Source: Paracoccaceae bacterium
Lineage (GTDB): Bacteria; Pseudomonadota; Alphaproteobacteria; Rhodobacterales; Rhodobacteraceae
Assembly (NCBI GenBank): GCA_024742695.1
Contig: JANSXY010000006.1
Location: forward strand, 124,001 to 188,000
Direction: 5' to 3'
Length of the DNA: 64,000 bases
Positions 46,732-55,923 of the stretch are shown here, piece by piece. The translations under genes were made by a program, and so were the position numbers. Position 1 is the stretch's first letter, and every line of letters begins with the position of its first letter. The notes below the pieces were generated by a model that searched no databases, was not told the origin of the DNA, and saw only the letters and a program-made list of their open reading frames with translations.

Positions 46732-46808
46732 CCCCGCCTCCGCTTGCCCCGGTTGCGCTGCGGCGTATATGACGGCCGGACATGGCACAAGAACCCCGAA
46801 GGCCCACG

Positions 46809-47027
46809 ATGAGTGACGATACCCCCGCACCCCGGCCCGAGACGGCAACCGCGCCCTGGGACAGGCCCGACCTGCCCGAGGCGGCGCGCCGCGCGCTGAG
46901 GGAGGCCGAGGAACGCCGGCAGGCTGCCGCCGCGCCCGATCTGCCGCCGGAACTGGGCGGGCGTGACGGGCCGGAACCCGTGCGCTACGGCGATTGGGAG
47001 CGGAAGGGCCTGGCGATCGACTTCTAG
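46809..47027 (+). CDS. DUF1674/SDHAF4-type succinate dehydrogenase assembly factor
   Basis: A 72-residue cytosolic protein ending in GGRDGPEPVRYGDWERKGLA, the hallmark of DUF1674, the bacterial relative of the SDHAF4/Sdh8 chaperone that protects flavinated succinate dehydrogenase. ATG 46809 is chosen for GAAGG at 6-nt spacing; ATG 46782, 27 nt upstream, is in frame and cannot be excluded. The sdh operon is not in the window. Its stop lies 4 nt from the convergent gene's stop. Confidence 0.85.
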   Translation: MSDDTPAPRPETATAPWDRPDLPEAARRALREAEERRQAAAAPDLPPELGGRDGPEPVRYGDWERKGLAIDF

Positions 47028-47031
47028 GCGA

Positions 47032-47406
47032 TCAGCGCAGCCGCAGGTCGGCGTGCTCTCCGGCGCCGCGGTCGGCGATGAAGCGCAGGGTTTCGCCACG
47101 CCGTTCCACCACCTGGCAGTTCGGCTCGAGCGGTTCGTCGCCGAAGGCGAGATCGCGGCAGAAGAATCCGCCGTCCCAGCGCCACGCCCCGGTGACCTTG
47201 CGGCCGAACGCCCGCCCCTCGATCGCGCCGTCCGGCGTGACGGTCAGCGAGATGCCGAAGCGGGTCAGCGCCCGGCCCGAGACAAGGCTTACGAAGTCGT
47301 CACGCTTCTCGATCCGCGCCACCGATTCGGCGGCGGCGGGCGCGGCACCGGTCACCCCGAGGGCGGCGGCGAGGAAAAACGGCTTGCAGAGGTCGGTGCG
47401 TCGCAT
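47032..47406 (-). CDS. Small exported protein of unknown function
   Basis: A 124-residue protein with a signal peptide (MRRTDLCKPFFLAAALGVTG, AAA/AES cleavage region). The mature ~98 residues hold two Cys (GGFFCRDLAF and PNCQVV) that could form a disulfide, and beta-rich sequence resembling small lipocalin-like or AprI-type folds. I do not recognise a family. It lies 106 nt downstream of dapB on the same strand, a lineage-conserved position, but nothing shows a lysine-pathway role. Confidence 0.65.
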   Translation of the reverse strand: MRRTDLCKPFFLAAALGVTGAAPAAAESVARIEKRDDFVSLVSGRALTRFGISLTVTPDGAIEGRAFGRKVTGAWRWDGGFFCRDLAFGDEPLEPNCQVVERRGETLRFIADRGAGEHADLRLR

Positions 47407-47512
47407 GGCGGGGCTCGTTGCAGGTCGCGCGGGATCTGTGCGGCATACGCGTCACCGCGTCGGCCGGATCACCCGGCGACCAAGGTTCACGCGGTCGTGA
47501 AGGTCGCGGCCG

Positions 47513-48322
47513 CTAAAGTCCCAGAACATCCAGCATGTCGTATTCGCCCGGATCGCGGCCCTGTCCCCAGAGCGCCGCCTTCAGCGCGCCGCGGGCAAAG
47601 ATCGCGCGGTCGGTCGCGAGATGGCGCAGCACCACCCGCTCGCCCTCGGCGGCGAAGATCACGTCATGCTCGCCCACGACATCGCCGCCGCGGATCGCGG
47701 AAAAGCCGATGCTGCCGGGCGCGCGCGGGCCGGTAATGCCCTCGCGCGCCGGGGTGCGCAGCGCCTCCAGCGTGGTGCCGCGGCCCTCGGCCGCCGCCTC
47801 GCCCAGCATCAGCGCGGTGCCCGACGGCGCGTCGACCTTCATCCGGTGATGCGCCTCGACCACCTCGATATCCCACTCGGCATCCAGCGCGGCGGCGACC
47901 CGGCGGGTGAGCTGCACCAGCAGGTTGACGCCAAGGCTCATGTTCCCGGCCCGCACGATAACCGCGTGGCGGGCCGCGGCGCGGATCTTCCGCAGATCCG
48001 CCGGATCGAGGCCGGTGGTGCCGATCACGTGCACCGCGCGGGCCTGCGCGGCCAGCGCGGCGAACTCCACCGTCGCGGCGGGGGCGGTGAAATCGATCAC
48101 CGCCTGGGCCTTGGCGAAGGCCGCGACCGGATCGTCGGTGACGGCGACGCCCAGCGCCGCGCCGCCCATCGCCGTGCCCAGATCGTGGCCGATCCAGTCA
48201 TGGCCCGGCCGTTCCAGCGCACCCACCAGCCGCAGCCGGTCCGACCCGGCGCAAAGCGTTGCCAGCATCCGGCCCATCCGGCCCGATACCCCGGTGATCA
48301 CCACGCCCGGCCTTTCCGTCAT
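47513..48322 (-). CDS. dapB: 4-hydroxy-tetrahydrodipicolinate reductase
   Basis: Reduces hydroxy-tetrahydrodipicolinate in lysine and diaminopimelate (peptidoglycan) synthesis. 269 residues. NAD(P) loop [10 protein letters not shown] at residues 9-18, the conserved IGTTGL segment, and the catalytic His-His-Lys signature [16 protein letters not shown] are present. ATG 48322 follows AAGGAGG. Divergent from rbfA with a gap of 95 nt that must contain both promoters. Confidence 0.96.
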   Translation of the reverse strand: MTERPGVVITGVSGRMGRMLATLCAGSDRLRLVGALERPGHDWIGHDLGTAMGGAALGVAVTDDPVAAFAKAQAVIDFTAPAATVEFAALAAQARAVHVIGTTGLDPADLRKIRAAARHAVIVRAGNMSLGVNLLVQLTRRVAAALDAEWDIEVVEAHHRMKVDAPSGTALMLGEAAAEGRGTTLEALRTPAREGITGPRAPGSIGFSAIRGGDVVGEHDVIFAAEGERVVLRHLATDRAIFARGALKAALWGQGRDPGEYDMLDVLGL

Positions 48323-48417
48323 CGCGCCCTCCTTCGGCTCTGGCGCCGGTTTAGCCCGGCCCGGACGGCTTGGCAAAGCCCGTTGCCGTCGCCGCCCGAA
48401 ACGCCTACATCCGGGGC

Positions 48418-48849
48418 ATGGCGAAGCACCGCACCCACGAAGGCCCCGGCCCGTCGCAGCGCCAGTTGCGCGTCGGCGAACTGATCCGCCGTCGGATGTC
48501 CGAGGTCTTGCAGCGCGGCGAGGTGCACGATCCCGATCTGAACCGCATCCCGATCACCGTGGGCGAGGTGCGCTGTTCCCCCGATCTCAAGGTCGCCACC
48601 GTCTTCGTGCTGCCGCTGGGCGGCGAGGGCCGGGACGAGGCGATCGCGGCGCTGGCGCGCAACCGGTCGGAACTGCGCCGCGCCATGGCCCGCGACCTGG
48701 GGCTGAAATTCGCGCCCGACCTGCGGTTCCGCATCGACGAGACCTTCGACAGGCTCGACGACGCGCGGCGGCTGTTCGCCGACGAGCGGGTGCGCCGGGA
48801 TGTCGAGGCCGGGGCGGACGATGACACATCCGGGGACGATCGCCGCTAG
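48418..48849 (+). CDS. rbfA: 30S ribosome-binding factor RbfA
   Basis: A 143-residue KH-domain protein needed for maturation of the 16S rRNA 5' end and cold adaptation. Visible motifs: [38 protein letters not shown], and [16 protein letters not shown]. The C-terminus is acidic (ADDDTSGDD). ATG 48418 begins MAKHRTHEG, the normal start. Its 3' end overlaps the next gene by 29 nt, and truB follows, so translation-linked genes are grouped. Confidence 0.94.
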   Translation: MAKHRTHEGPGPSQRQLRVGELIRRRMSEVLQRGEVHDPDLNRIPITVGEVRCSPDLKVATVFVLPLGGEGRDEAIAALARNRSELRRAMARDLGLKFAPDLRFRIDETFDRLDDARRLFADERVRRDVEAGADDDTSGDDRR

Positions 48850-49573
48850 CGCCGCCGCGCTGGCCCTGACGGCGCTGGCCGCGGTCGCCGGCCCATGCCG
48901 CACCGACAGCTTCGGGGGCGCGGGCTACGCGATCTGCGAGGTCGCAGCGGGCGCCGACCTGCGGCTGTGGCAGACGGCGCCCGATGGCCGGCCGGTGGGC
49001 ACCTTCGACCGGTTGGAGGCGTTGGCCGAGGCCGAGGGGCGGGTGCTGGTCTTCGCGATGAACGCCGGGATGTATCACCCCGACCGCCGCCCTGTGGGCC
49101 TGTTCGTCAAGGACAGCCACCAGGCGGCACCGATCGTGACACGCGCCGGGCCGGGCAATTTCGGGATGCTGCCGAACGGGGTGTTCTGCATCCGGCCCGA
49201 CGGCGGCTTCGCGGTGATCGAAAGCCGCGCCTATGCGGAAAACCCGCCCGGCTGCCGCGATGCCAGCCAGTCCGGCCCGATGCTGGTGATCGGCGGCGCG
49301 CTGCATCCGCGCTTCATCCCCGGATCGGACTCGCGCCATGTCCGCAACGGCGTCGGCGTCAGCGCCGACGGGCGCCGCGCGGTCTTCGCGATCTCCGACC
49401 GGCCGGTGAACTTCCACGATTTCGCGCGGCTGTTTCGCGATCACCTGGGCCTGTCCGACGCACTCTATTTCGATGGCCGGATCTCGCGGCTTTACGCGCC
49501 GGGGATCGGGCGCGACGACGGCGGGTTTCCGATGGGGCCGATCGTGGGGCTGCTGGCGCCCGGCGGCGACTGA
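48821..49573 (+). CDS. Phosphodiester glycosidase (NAGPA domain) family protein
   Basis: A 250-residue protein with an N-terminal signal peptide (ending about AAVAG). The NAGPA domain is marked by [46 protein letters not shown] and [19 protein letters not shown]. Four Cys may form disulfides in the periplasm. Homologs act on sugar phosphodiesters in wall or capsule polymers. ATG 48821 lies inside rbfA, a 29-nt overlap, an unusual pairing of a translation factor with an exported enzyme. Function otherwise inferred. Confidence 0.83.
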   Translation: MTHPGTIAASAAALALTALAAVAGPCRTDSFGGAGYAICEVAAGADLRLWQTAPDGRPVGTFDRLEALAEAEGRVLVFAMNAGMYHPDRRPVGLFVKDSHQAAPIVTRAGPGNFGMLPNGVFCIRPDGGFAVIESRAYAENPPGCRDASQSGPMLVIGGALHPRFIPGSDSRHVRNGVGVSADGRRAVFAISDRPVNFHDFARLFRDHLGLSDALYFDGRISRLYAPGIGRDDGGFPMGPIVGLLAPGGD

Positions 49574-49635
49574 CGGCGGTTGACGGGCGGGCGCTGCGCG
49601 GCTAGCACGCGCGCCTCGAAGCAAGGGAGCGGCGC

Positions 49636-50538
49636 ATGGCACGCAGGAAGGGGCGCGACATTTCCGGCTGGCTCGTCGTCGACAAGCCGGCGGGGATGAC
49701 CTCGACCGCCGTCGTGAACAAGGTTCGCTGGGCCTTCGACGCGAAGAAGGCCGGCCATGCCGGCACGCTCGACCCGGCGGCGACCGGGGTGCTGGCGGTG
49801 GCGCTGGGCGAGGCCACGAAGACCGTGCCCTTCGTCACCGACGCGCTGAAGGCCTACCGCTTCACCGTGCGCTGGGGCGAGGCGACAACGACCGACGACG
49901 CCGAGGGCACGGTGACGGAAACCTCCGCCCTGCGGCCCGACCGCGCCGCGATCGAGGCCGCGCTGCCGGCCTTCACCGGCGAGATCGAACAGGTGCCGCC
50001 GCAATTCTCCGCCGTGAAGGTCGAGGGCGAACGCGCCTACGACCTCGCCCGCGAGGGCGAGCGGCTGGACCTTGCGGCGCGACCGCTGTGGGTGGAAAGC
50101 CTGGCCCTCGTCGCGCAACCCGATGCCGATCAGGCGGAGTTCGAGATGGTCTGCGGCAAGGGCGGCTACGTGCGCGCCATCGCGCGCGATCTGGGCCGGG
50201 CGCTGGGCTGCCTCGGCCATGTCACCGCGCTGCGGCGCGTCTGGTCGGGGCCGTTCGACGCGGCCGACGGGGTCGATATCGACACGCTCGACCGGCTGGC
50301 GAAGACGCCGGAGATCGACGCGCTGCTCAAGCCGCTGGAGGTGGGCCTTGCCGATCTGCCCGAGGTGAAGGCCACGGCCGAGGGCGCGGCACGGCTGAGA
50401 AACGGCAATCCCGGCGCGGTTTTCGCCGCGGACGCCGAGTTCGGCGAAGAGGCCTGGGCCAGTTTCGAGGGCCGCGCCGTGGCGGTGGGAACCTACATGG
50501 CCGGCATGTTGCACCCGGCCCGGGTGTTCGCGGCGTGA
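49636..50538 (+). CDS. truB: tRNA pseudouridine(55) synthase
   Basis: Isomerises uridine 55 in the T-loop of tRNAs. 300 residues. The catalytic Asp is in [14 protein letters not shown] (about residue 45); other family blocks are [36 protein letters not shown] and [11 protein letters not shown]. The ribosome site AAGGGAG precedes ATG 49636. The stop overlaps the GTG start of a DUF1643 gene (GTGA). rbfA, truB and nearby genes form the usual translation cluster; rpsO is not in the window. Confidence 0.96.
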   Translation: MARRKGRDISGWLVVDKPAGMTSTAVVNKVRWAFDAKKAGHAGTLDPAATGVLAVALGEATKTVPFVTDALKAYRFTVRWGEATTTDDAEGTVTETSALRPDRAAIEAALPAFTGEIEQVPPQFSAVKVEGERAYDLAREGERLDLAARPLWVESLALVAQPDADQAEFEMVCGKGGYVRAIARDLGRALGCLGHVTALRRVWSGPFDAADGVDIDTLDRLAKTPEIDALLKPLEVGLADLPEVKATAEGAARLRNGNPGAVFAADAEFGEEAWASFEGRAVAVGTYMAGMLHPARVFAA

Positions 50539-51056
50539 GCGCGCCGGTCACCCGCACCCACCAGAAGGGCGACGCCTGGTCCGAGGCGGTCTATTCCCCC
50601 TGCGAAGCCTATCGCTACCTGCTGACGCGAACATGGGACGCGGGCGGGCGGCGCGCGCTTTTCGTCATGCTCAACCCCTCGACCGCGACCGAGGTGCAGA
50701 ACGATCCCACGGTCGAACGCTGCGAGCGCCGCGCGCGGGTGCTGGGCTACGGCGCGTTCCGGGTCTGCAACATCTTCGCCTACCGGGCCACCGATCCGAA
50801 GGTGATGCGCGCGGCCGCCGACCCGGTCGGGCCAGGGAACGACGCGGCCATCGCCGACAGCGCGCCCTGGGCCGACGCGATCGTGTGCGCCTGGGGCAGC
50901 CACGGCGATTTCATGGATCGTGGCCGGACGGTCGAGGCGCTGCTGCGCGCCACCGGCCGGCCGCTTTACCACCTGGGCCTGACCCGGGGCGGCCAGCCGC
51001 GCCACCCGCTCTACATCGGCTACGACCGGCAGCCGGAACCCTGGCCGGACGGCTGA
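50535..51056 (+). CDS. DUF1643 domain-containing protein
   Basis: A 173-residue soluble protein starting at GTG 50535, coupled to truB. It carries the DUF1643 core: [59 protein letters not shown], and the C-terminal [10 protein letters not shown]. The family has no assigned biochemistry; it is often found in phages and near RNA-modification genes. The strict N-P-S-T-A and [11 protein letters not shown] motifs hint at an enzyme. The overlap with truB is the only functional clue here. Confidence 0.82.
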   Translation: MSAPVTRTHQKGDAWSEAVYSPCEAYRYLLTRTWDAGGRRALFVMLNPSTATEVQNDPTVERCERRARVLGYGAFRVCNIFAYRATDPKVMRAAADPVGPGNDAAIADSAPWADAIVCAWGSHGDFMDRGRTVEALLRATGRPLYHLGLTRGGQPRHPLYIGYDRQPEPWPDG

Positions 51057-51088
51057 CGCGGCCGCCACGACCGTGCTAGGAGGGACGC

Positions 51089-51370
51089 ATGGCAGATCCC
51101 GAAACCCAGGATGACCTGAAGGCCGAGATCGCGGCGCTGCGGGCCGAGGTGGCGCGGCTGAACGAGCATCGGTTCATCCGCAACCTGAACTCGCCCTGGC
51201 GGATGCTGGGCTGGACCTTCGCGCGGGGGCTGGCGATGGGGCTTGGCACGGTGGCGGGGGCCACGCTGCTGGTTTCCGTCGCCGCCTATCTGCTGTCGCA
51301 GGTGGACTGGATCCCGATCCTCGGCGACTGGGCTGCGCGGATCGCCGAGCAAATCCAGCAGAACCCCTAG
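51089..51370 (+). CDS. Small membrane protein, DUF5665-like
   Basis: A 93-residue protein: a short N-terminal coiled coil (DDLKAEIAALRAEVARLNEH), then FIRNLNSPWRMLGWTFARGL leading into a transmembrane helix (TVAGATLLVSVAAYLLS) and an amphipathic tail. This layout matches DUF5665 proteins. Function unknown. Its TAG stop overlaps the TAG stop of the convergent hydrolase gene within CTAG (51367-51370). Confidence 0.78.
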   Translation: MADPETQDDLKAEIAALRAEVARLNEHRFIRNLNSPWRMLGWTFARGLAMGLGTVAGATLLVSVAAYLLSQVDWIPILGDWAARIAEQIQQNP

Positions 51371-52872
51371 GCCGCGAACAGCGGGAACGTCACGCCCAGC
51401 GCCCAGGCCAGATGCAGGCCAAGGCCGAGGCCGGGGGCCAGCGGCCGCCCGGTGGCGCGGCCGACCCAGCCGCCGATCGTGCCGAACAGCAGGAAGTAGA
51501 CCAGGATCACCGGCACGATCATCGCCAGGAAGAACAGCCTGCCGGGATCGAGCGCCACGGCGAGCCCCAGCGAAGCCAGCGCCGCGCCGCGCACCGCGAT
51601 CACCCTGGGCGCGCCGGCCCGCCCCGCCTGGGTCAGCAGCGCGTCGGCCAGCATGAACGGCACGCTGCCCGCCGCGATCGCCGCCATCAGCGGCAGCCGG
51701 GCGGGGATCGGCATGAATTCGGCCACGTAGCGATCCATCACGGTGCCGAAGACGGCGATCCCGAAGCCGGCAAGCGCGAGGCCCGGCCAGAGCCCGCCGC
51801 GCGGCAGCGCCACGCCGAAGGCGCCGAGCACGGCAAGGCCCAGCGCGCCCATCACCAGGAAATGCAGCGCGAGATAGTCGGCCACCAGCACCGGCAGGAA
51901 GGAAATGCCGAACGGCCAGAGCAGCAACGGGGTGACGAGCGCGGGGCCCAGCACCGCAAGCGCGAAGCGGCCCCGCGACAGCCGCGGCACCGGCGCGGGC
52001 CGAACGGCGGGCCGCAGCAGCCCCGCCAGCGGCCAGGCCAGCGCCACCGTCGCGACCAGCAACAGCGCCACCCAGCCGCCCCGCGCCGCCACCGGCCCGT
52101 CACCGCCGTCACCGCCGTCGCGACCGAAGGCGGCATCCAGCCAGCCGCGCGCCTCCCGCAGCGCGGTGGCCGAGTACAGCACGCCGACATGCTCGACCCC
52201 CGGCGCGAGCACGGCGCGCCGCCCGGTGCCCGCCGCCGGATCGCCCACCGTCTCGCCGATCCGGGCGGCCGGATCGGCACGTTGCAGCGCCACCAGTGCC
52301 TGTTCGGCCAGCCAGCCCTCCCATGCGCCGGTCACAACGAGCAGATTGCGCGGCGCGGTCGCCGTCACCGCCTCGGAGAACATCGACACGGCCACCACCG
52401 CGCCGGTGCGCGGATCGGCGATCGCCTGCCGCACGACGATGTCGGAGGCCATCGAATGCCCGAGGAAGGCCAGCCGCCCGTCGGCGCCGGGCAGCGCCAG
52501 CGCGGCGTCGGCGACGCGGCCGAGTTCGTCCATCAGGATCCGTGTCGTGCCGTCGATCCGGCTCACGTCGCCCGACATCGGGACCGGGTTGGCGCCGTGG
52601 CCTTCCAGGTCGTAGCTGACGACAAGGTAGCCCGCCCGCGCCAGCGTCAGCGCGAAGGCTTCCATCAGCGGGCGCGACCCGGCGAAGCCATGGGCGATGA
52701 CGACGACGGGGGCGGGACCGGGCGCCTCGGCAAAGGCATAGACCGTCGCCGGCGTCGTGCCGACGCCGAGCGGCGACACGGTCAGCCCGGCGCGGTCGCG
52801 CTCCAGCATGAGAACCGAGAGCGCCGCGGCGGCCAGCGCCAGCACCAGGACGATGGCGCGGGCCGGCGCCAC
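51367..52872 (-). CDS. Alpha/beta hydrolase fused to a polytopic membrane domain
   Basis: A 501-residue protein. An N-terminal signal anchor is followed by a serine-hydrolase domain with oxyanion region VVIAHGFAGSRPLMEAFA, nucleophile FLGHSMASDIV and a plausible catalytic His in APGVEHVGVLY. After a Gly/Asp-rich hinge (RDGGDGGDG, encoded by a 9-bp tandem repeat near 52100) come about eight or nine transmembrane helices to the C-terminus. The hydrolase probably faces the periplasm. The fusion is uncommon and the substrate unknown. Upstream neighbour is map, 6 nt away. Confidence 0.75.
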   Translation of the reverse strand: MAPARAIVLVLALAAAALSVLMLERDRAGLTVSPLGVGTTPATVYAFAEAPGPAPVVVIAHGFAGSRPLMEAFALTLARAGYLVVSYDLEGHGANPVPMSGDVSRIDGTTRILMDELGRVADAALALPGADGRLAFLGHSMASDIVVRQAIADPRTGAVVAVSMFSEAVTATAPRNLLVVTGAWEGWLAEQALVALQRADPAARIGETVGDPAAGTGRRAVLAPGVEHVGVLYSATALREARGWLDAAFGRDGGDGGDGPVAARGGWVALLLVATVALAWPLAGLLRPAVRPAPVPRLSRGRFALAVLGPALVTPLLLWPFGISFLPVLVADYLALHFLVMGALGLAVLGAFGVALPRGGLWPGLALAGFGIAVFGTVMDRYVAEFMPIPARLPLMAAIAAGSVPFMLADALLTQAGRAGAPRVIAVRGAALASLGLAVALDPGRLFFLAMIVPVILVYFLLFGTIGGWVGRATGRPLAPGLGLGLHLAWALGVTFPLFAA

Positions 52873-52878
52873 GCCGGA

Positions 52879-53688
52879 TCAGCCCCAGGTCGGATAGAAC
52901 ATGCCCGCGGGTGACGGGGTGAAGATCTCGCAGCCCGCCGCGGTCACGCCGATCGAATGTTCGAACTGCGCCGAGAGCGACTTGTCGCGCGTCACCGCCG
53001 TCCAGTCGTCGGCCAGCACCTTGGTTTCCGGTCGGCCGAGGTTCACCATCGGCTCGATGGTGAAGAACATGCCTTCCTCGAGCACCGGGCCGCTGCCCGG
53101 CCGGCCGAAATGCAGCACGTTCGGCGGCGCGTGGAACACCCGGCCAAGGCCATGTCCGCAGAAATCGCGCACCACGCTCATCCGCTGCGCCTCGACATAG
53201 CTCTGGATCGCGTGGCCGATGTCGCCGAAGGTCGCGCCCGGCCTCACCGCCTCGATCCCCCGGAACAGCGCGTCATGCGTGACCTCGATCAACCGCGCCG
53301 CCTTGCGCGAGGGCTGTCCGGCCACGTACATCCGGCTGGTGTCGCCGTACCAGCCATCGACGACCACGGTCACGTCGATGTTCAGGATGTCGCCGTCCTT
53401 CAGAACCTTCGGCCCCGGAATCCCGTGGCAGACAACGTGGTTCACCGAGATGCAGGAGGCGTGCTGATACCCGCGATAGCCGATCGTGGCCGAGGTCGCG
53501 CCGAGTTCGGTGACGCGGGCGGTGATGAAATCGTCGATGGCGCCGGTCGTCGTGCCCGGCACGACAAGCGGCGCGACCTCGTCGAGGATCCGCGCCGCGA
53601 CGGCCCCGGCACGGCGCATGCCCGGGAAATCGCCCGCCTCGTGAATCCTGATCCCGTCGTTCGTCATCCGGCCCTGCGTATCGTCCAC
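52879..53688 (-). CDS. map: Methionine aminopeptidase, type I
   Basis: Removes N-terminal formyl-free Met from nascent proteins. 269 residues. The five metal ligands are in HGIPGPKVLKDGDILNIDVT (Asp), DTSRMYVAG (Asp), GHGLGRVFHAPPNV (His), FFTIEPMV (Glu) and AQFEHSIGV (Glu); catalytic His in SVNHVVCHGIP. GTG 53688 has GAGGA upstream; ATG 53667 (MTNDGIRIHEAG) is an equally good in-frame option. Divergent from the CinA-like gene across a 183-nt gap that holds a short GC palindrome and nothing else clear. Confidence 0.95.
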   Translation of the reverse strand: MDDTQGRMTNDGIRIHEAGDFPGMRRAGAVAARILDEVAPLVVPGTTTGAIDDFITARVTELGATSATIGYRGYQHASCISVNHVVCHGIPGPKVLKDGDILNIDVTVVVDGWYGDTSRMYVAGQPSRKAARLIEVTHDALFRGIEAVRPGATFGDIGHAIQSYVEAQRMSVVRDFCGHGLGRVFHAPPNVLHFGRPGSGPVLEEGMFFTIEPMVNLGRPETKVLADDWTAVTRDKSLSAQFEHSIGVTAAGCEIFTPSPAGMFYPTWG

Positions 53689-53871
53689 CGTTCCCGTCCT
53701 CGTCGCGCGTTCCCGGCGCCACCGGTTCGGTCGGCCCCGCTCGGCCAGCCCCGGGCCGATCCCGCCCTAGATAGTCGCCCCGCCCGTCCTTGGCCAGAGC
53801 CCCGCCCGCCCGCGCGGGCTTTTCGCCGCCCGCCCGGCATCCTATAGCTGGGCCCAGTCAAGGAGGCCGTC

Positions 53872-54603
53872 ATGCCCAATCCCACAGCCGCGATCCTGAT
53901 CATCGGCGACGAGATCCTCTCGGGTCGCACCCGCGATTCGAACATGCATTTCCTTGCCGGGGAACTGACCCGCGTCGGCATCGACCTTGCCGAGGTGCGT
54001 GTCGTGCCGGACGTGCAGGCCCGGATCGTCGCCGCGCTGAACGACCTGCGGGCGGCCTGGGACCATGTCTTCACCTCCGGCGGGATCGGGCCGACGCATG
54101 ACGACATCACCGCCGATGCCGTCGCCGCCGCCTTCGGCGTGGCGCTGGACATCCGGCAGGACGCCTACGACATCCTCGCCGCGCACTACGCGGCCACCGG
54201 GCTGGAGTTCAACGCGGCGCGGCAGCGGATGGCCCGGATCCCCGCGGGTGCGACGCTGATTGACAACCCGATCTCGGCCGCGCCGGGCTTCAGCCTTGGC
54301 AACGTGCACGTGATGGCCGGCGTGCCGTCGATCTTCCAGGCGATGGTCGCCTCGGTCCTGCCCGGCCTGACCGGCGGCGACCCGCTGATGAGCCAAAGCT
54401 ACCGGATCGACCGGGGCGAGGGCGTGATCGCGGAACCGCTGGGCGCGCTGGCGGCGGAGTTTCCCGACCTGTCCTTCGGATCCTACCCGTTCATCCGCAA
54501 CGGCGCGCATGGCTCGAACGTGGTGATCCGGGGCCATGACGCGGCGCGGATCGACGCCGCGATGACCCGGTTGGCCGCGCTGTTCCCCGGCGACGGCGCA
54601 TGA
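53872..54603 (+). CDS. CinA N-terminal (MoCF) domain protein, short form
   Basis: A 243-residue protein with the molybdopterin-binding-like MoCF fold: ILIIGDEILSGRTRDSNMHF, FTSGGIGPTHDDITADAVA, IDNPISAAPGF and MAGVPSIFQAM. It corresponds to the N-terminal (COG1058, ADP-ribose pyrophosphatase) half of CinA; the C-terminal nicotinamide-nucleotide amidase domain is not encoded here. A pyridine-nucleotide housekeeping role is family inference. It heads a chain of four overlapping or near-overlapping genes. Confidence 0.9.
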   Translation: MPNPTAAILIIGDEILSGRTRDSNMHFLAGELTRVGIDLAEVRVVPDVQARIVAALNDLRAAWDHVFTSGGIGPTHDDITADAVAAAFGVALDIRQDAYDILAAHYAATGLEFNAARQRMARIPAGATLIDNPISAAPGFSLGNVHVMAGVPSIFQAMVASVLPGLTGGDPLMSQSYRIDRGEGVIAEPLGALAAEFPDLSFGSYPFIRNGAHGSNVVIRGHDAARIDAAMTRLAALFPGDGA

Positions 54604-55316
54604 CCCCTGCCGGGCTTTCGGCGCTGATCGACGCGACATGGCCGCCGGCCGCGACGCGCCCGGCCGGGCCGTTCCTGCTGCGCGAGGGGCGGGGCGGCGG
54701 CCAGCGCGTTTCCGCCGCCACCGCGGAAGCGCCCTGGCAGGCGGCCGACATCGCGGCGGCGGAAACCGCGCAACGCGCGCTCGGCCAGGTGCCGCTGTTC
54801 ATGATCCGCGCCGGCGAGGACGCGCTGGACGCCGCGCTGGCGGCCCGCGGCTACCGGGTGGTGGACCCGGTGGTGCTGTATCACGCGCCGGTCGCCGACC
54901 TTGCCACCGAACCGCCGCCGCCGATCACGACCTTCTGCCTGTGGCCGATGCTGCAGATCATGCGCGACCTGTGGGCCGAGGGCGGCGTCGGCCCCGGCCG
55001 GATCGCGGTGATGGAGCGCGCGGGCGCGCCGAAGACCGCGATCCTCGGCCGGGTGAACGACCGCGCCGCCGGCGTCGCCTTCGTCGGTAGCCACGGCCCG
55101 ACGGCGATGCTGCACGCGCTGCACGTCGTGCCGGCCCAGCGTCGGCAAGGAATCGCCGTCAAGATGATGCGGGCGGCGGCCTTCTGGGCGCTAGATCATG
55201 GGCTTTCCGACCTTTTCCTCGCCGTGACCGAGGCCAACGCCCCGGCCCGCGCACTCTATGCTTCTCTGGGCATGTCGATTGTGGAAAAATACCATTATCG
55301 GAAAGGACAGGCCTGA
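54600..55316 (+). CDS. GNAT family N-acetyltransferase
   Basis: A 238-residue protein whose C-terminal ~100 residues form a GNAT domain: LHALHVVPAQRRQGIAVKMM gives the acetyl-CoA pyrophosphate loop (Q/R-x-x-G-x-A), and EANAPARALYASLGM the C-terminal motif. The N-terminal half is Ala-rich and resembles a degenerate second GNAT repeat. ATG overlaps the CinA-like stop (ATGA). Substrate unknown. Confidence 0.85.
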   Translation: MTPAGLSALIDATWPPAATRPAGPFLLREGRGGGQRVSAATAEAPWQAADIAAAETAQRALGQVPLFMIRAGEDALDAALAARGYRVVDPVVLYHAPVADLATEPPPPITTFCLWPMLQIMRDLWAEGGVGPGRIAVMERAGAPKTAILGRVNDRAAGVAFVGSHGPTAMLHALHVVPAQRRQGIAVKMMRAAAFWALDHGLSDLFLAVTEANAPARALYASLGMSIVEKYHYRKGQA

Positions 55317-55347
55317 ACGGCCTGGAAGAGGCGAGCGAAGCGAGCAG

Positions 55348-55923
55348 GTGACCGAAGACGGCCAGAGCCCCACGGCACTCGACCTGCCGATGGTCGCGCC
55401 GTTGCCCGAGGCGACGGCGAAGTATTTCGCGATCTGCGAGGACAAGCTCGGGCTCGTGCCCAACGTGCTGCGCGCCTATGCCTTCGACATCGCCAAGCTC
55501 AACGCCTTCACCGCCCTCTACAACGACCTGATGCTGGCCGACAGCGGCCTGACGAAGCTGGAACGCGAGATGATCGCGGTCGCGGTCTCGTCGCTGAACC
55601 GCTGCTGGTACTGCCAGGTCGCCCATGGCGCGGCAGTGCGCGAGTTGTCGGGCGACCCGGTGCTGGGCGAGGCGCTGGTGATGAACTGGCGGGTGGCCGA
55701 TCTTTCGCCCCGCCAGCGCGCGATGCTGGCATTCGCCGAGAAACTGACGCTGGCCTCGGCCAGGATCGAGGAGGCCGACCGGCAGGCGCTGCGCGATGCC
55801 GGGTTCGGTGACCGCGACATCTGGGACATCGCCGCCGTTGCGGGGTTCTTCAACATGACCAACCGCGTCGCCTCGGCCACGGCGATGCAGCCCAATCCCG
55901 AGTATCACGGGGCGCACCGGTGA
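55348..55923 (+). CDS. Peroxidase-related AhpD-fold protein
   Basis: A 191-residue cytosolic protein. The redox motif RCWYCQVAHGAAVRELSG (CxxC...H) and YFAICEDKLGLVPNVLRAYA are typical of the uncharacterised peroxidase-related enzyme family in the AhpD/CMD superfamily. GTG 55348 gives the family-like start VTEDGQSPTALDLPMV; the longer frame from 55258 overlaps the acetyltransferase gene and is unlikely. It probably reduces hydroperoxides via a thiol relay; partner proteins are unknown. The stop overlaps the following GTG start. Confidence 0.85.
   Translation: MTEDGQSPTALDLPMVAPLPEATAKYFAICEDKLGLVPNVLRAYAFDIAKLNAFTALYNDLMLADSGLTKLEREMIAVAVSSLNRCWYCQVAHGAAVRELSGDPVLGEALVMNWRVADLSPRQRAMLAFAEKLTLASARIEEADRQALRDAGFGDRDIWDIAAVAGFFNMTNRVASATAMQPNPEYHGAHR

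Noticed and set aside
53790-53815. GCCCGCGCGGGC followed by TTTTC as a terminator
   Set aside because: It lies between divergent genes, where no transcript ends, and the stem is short.
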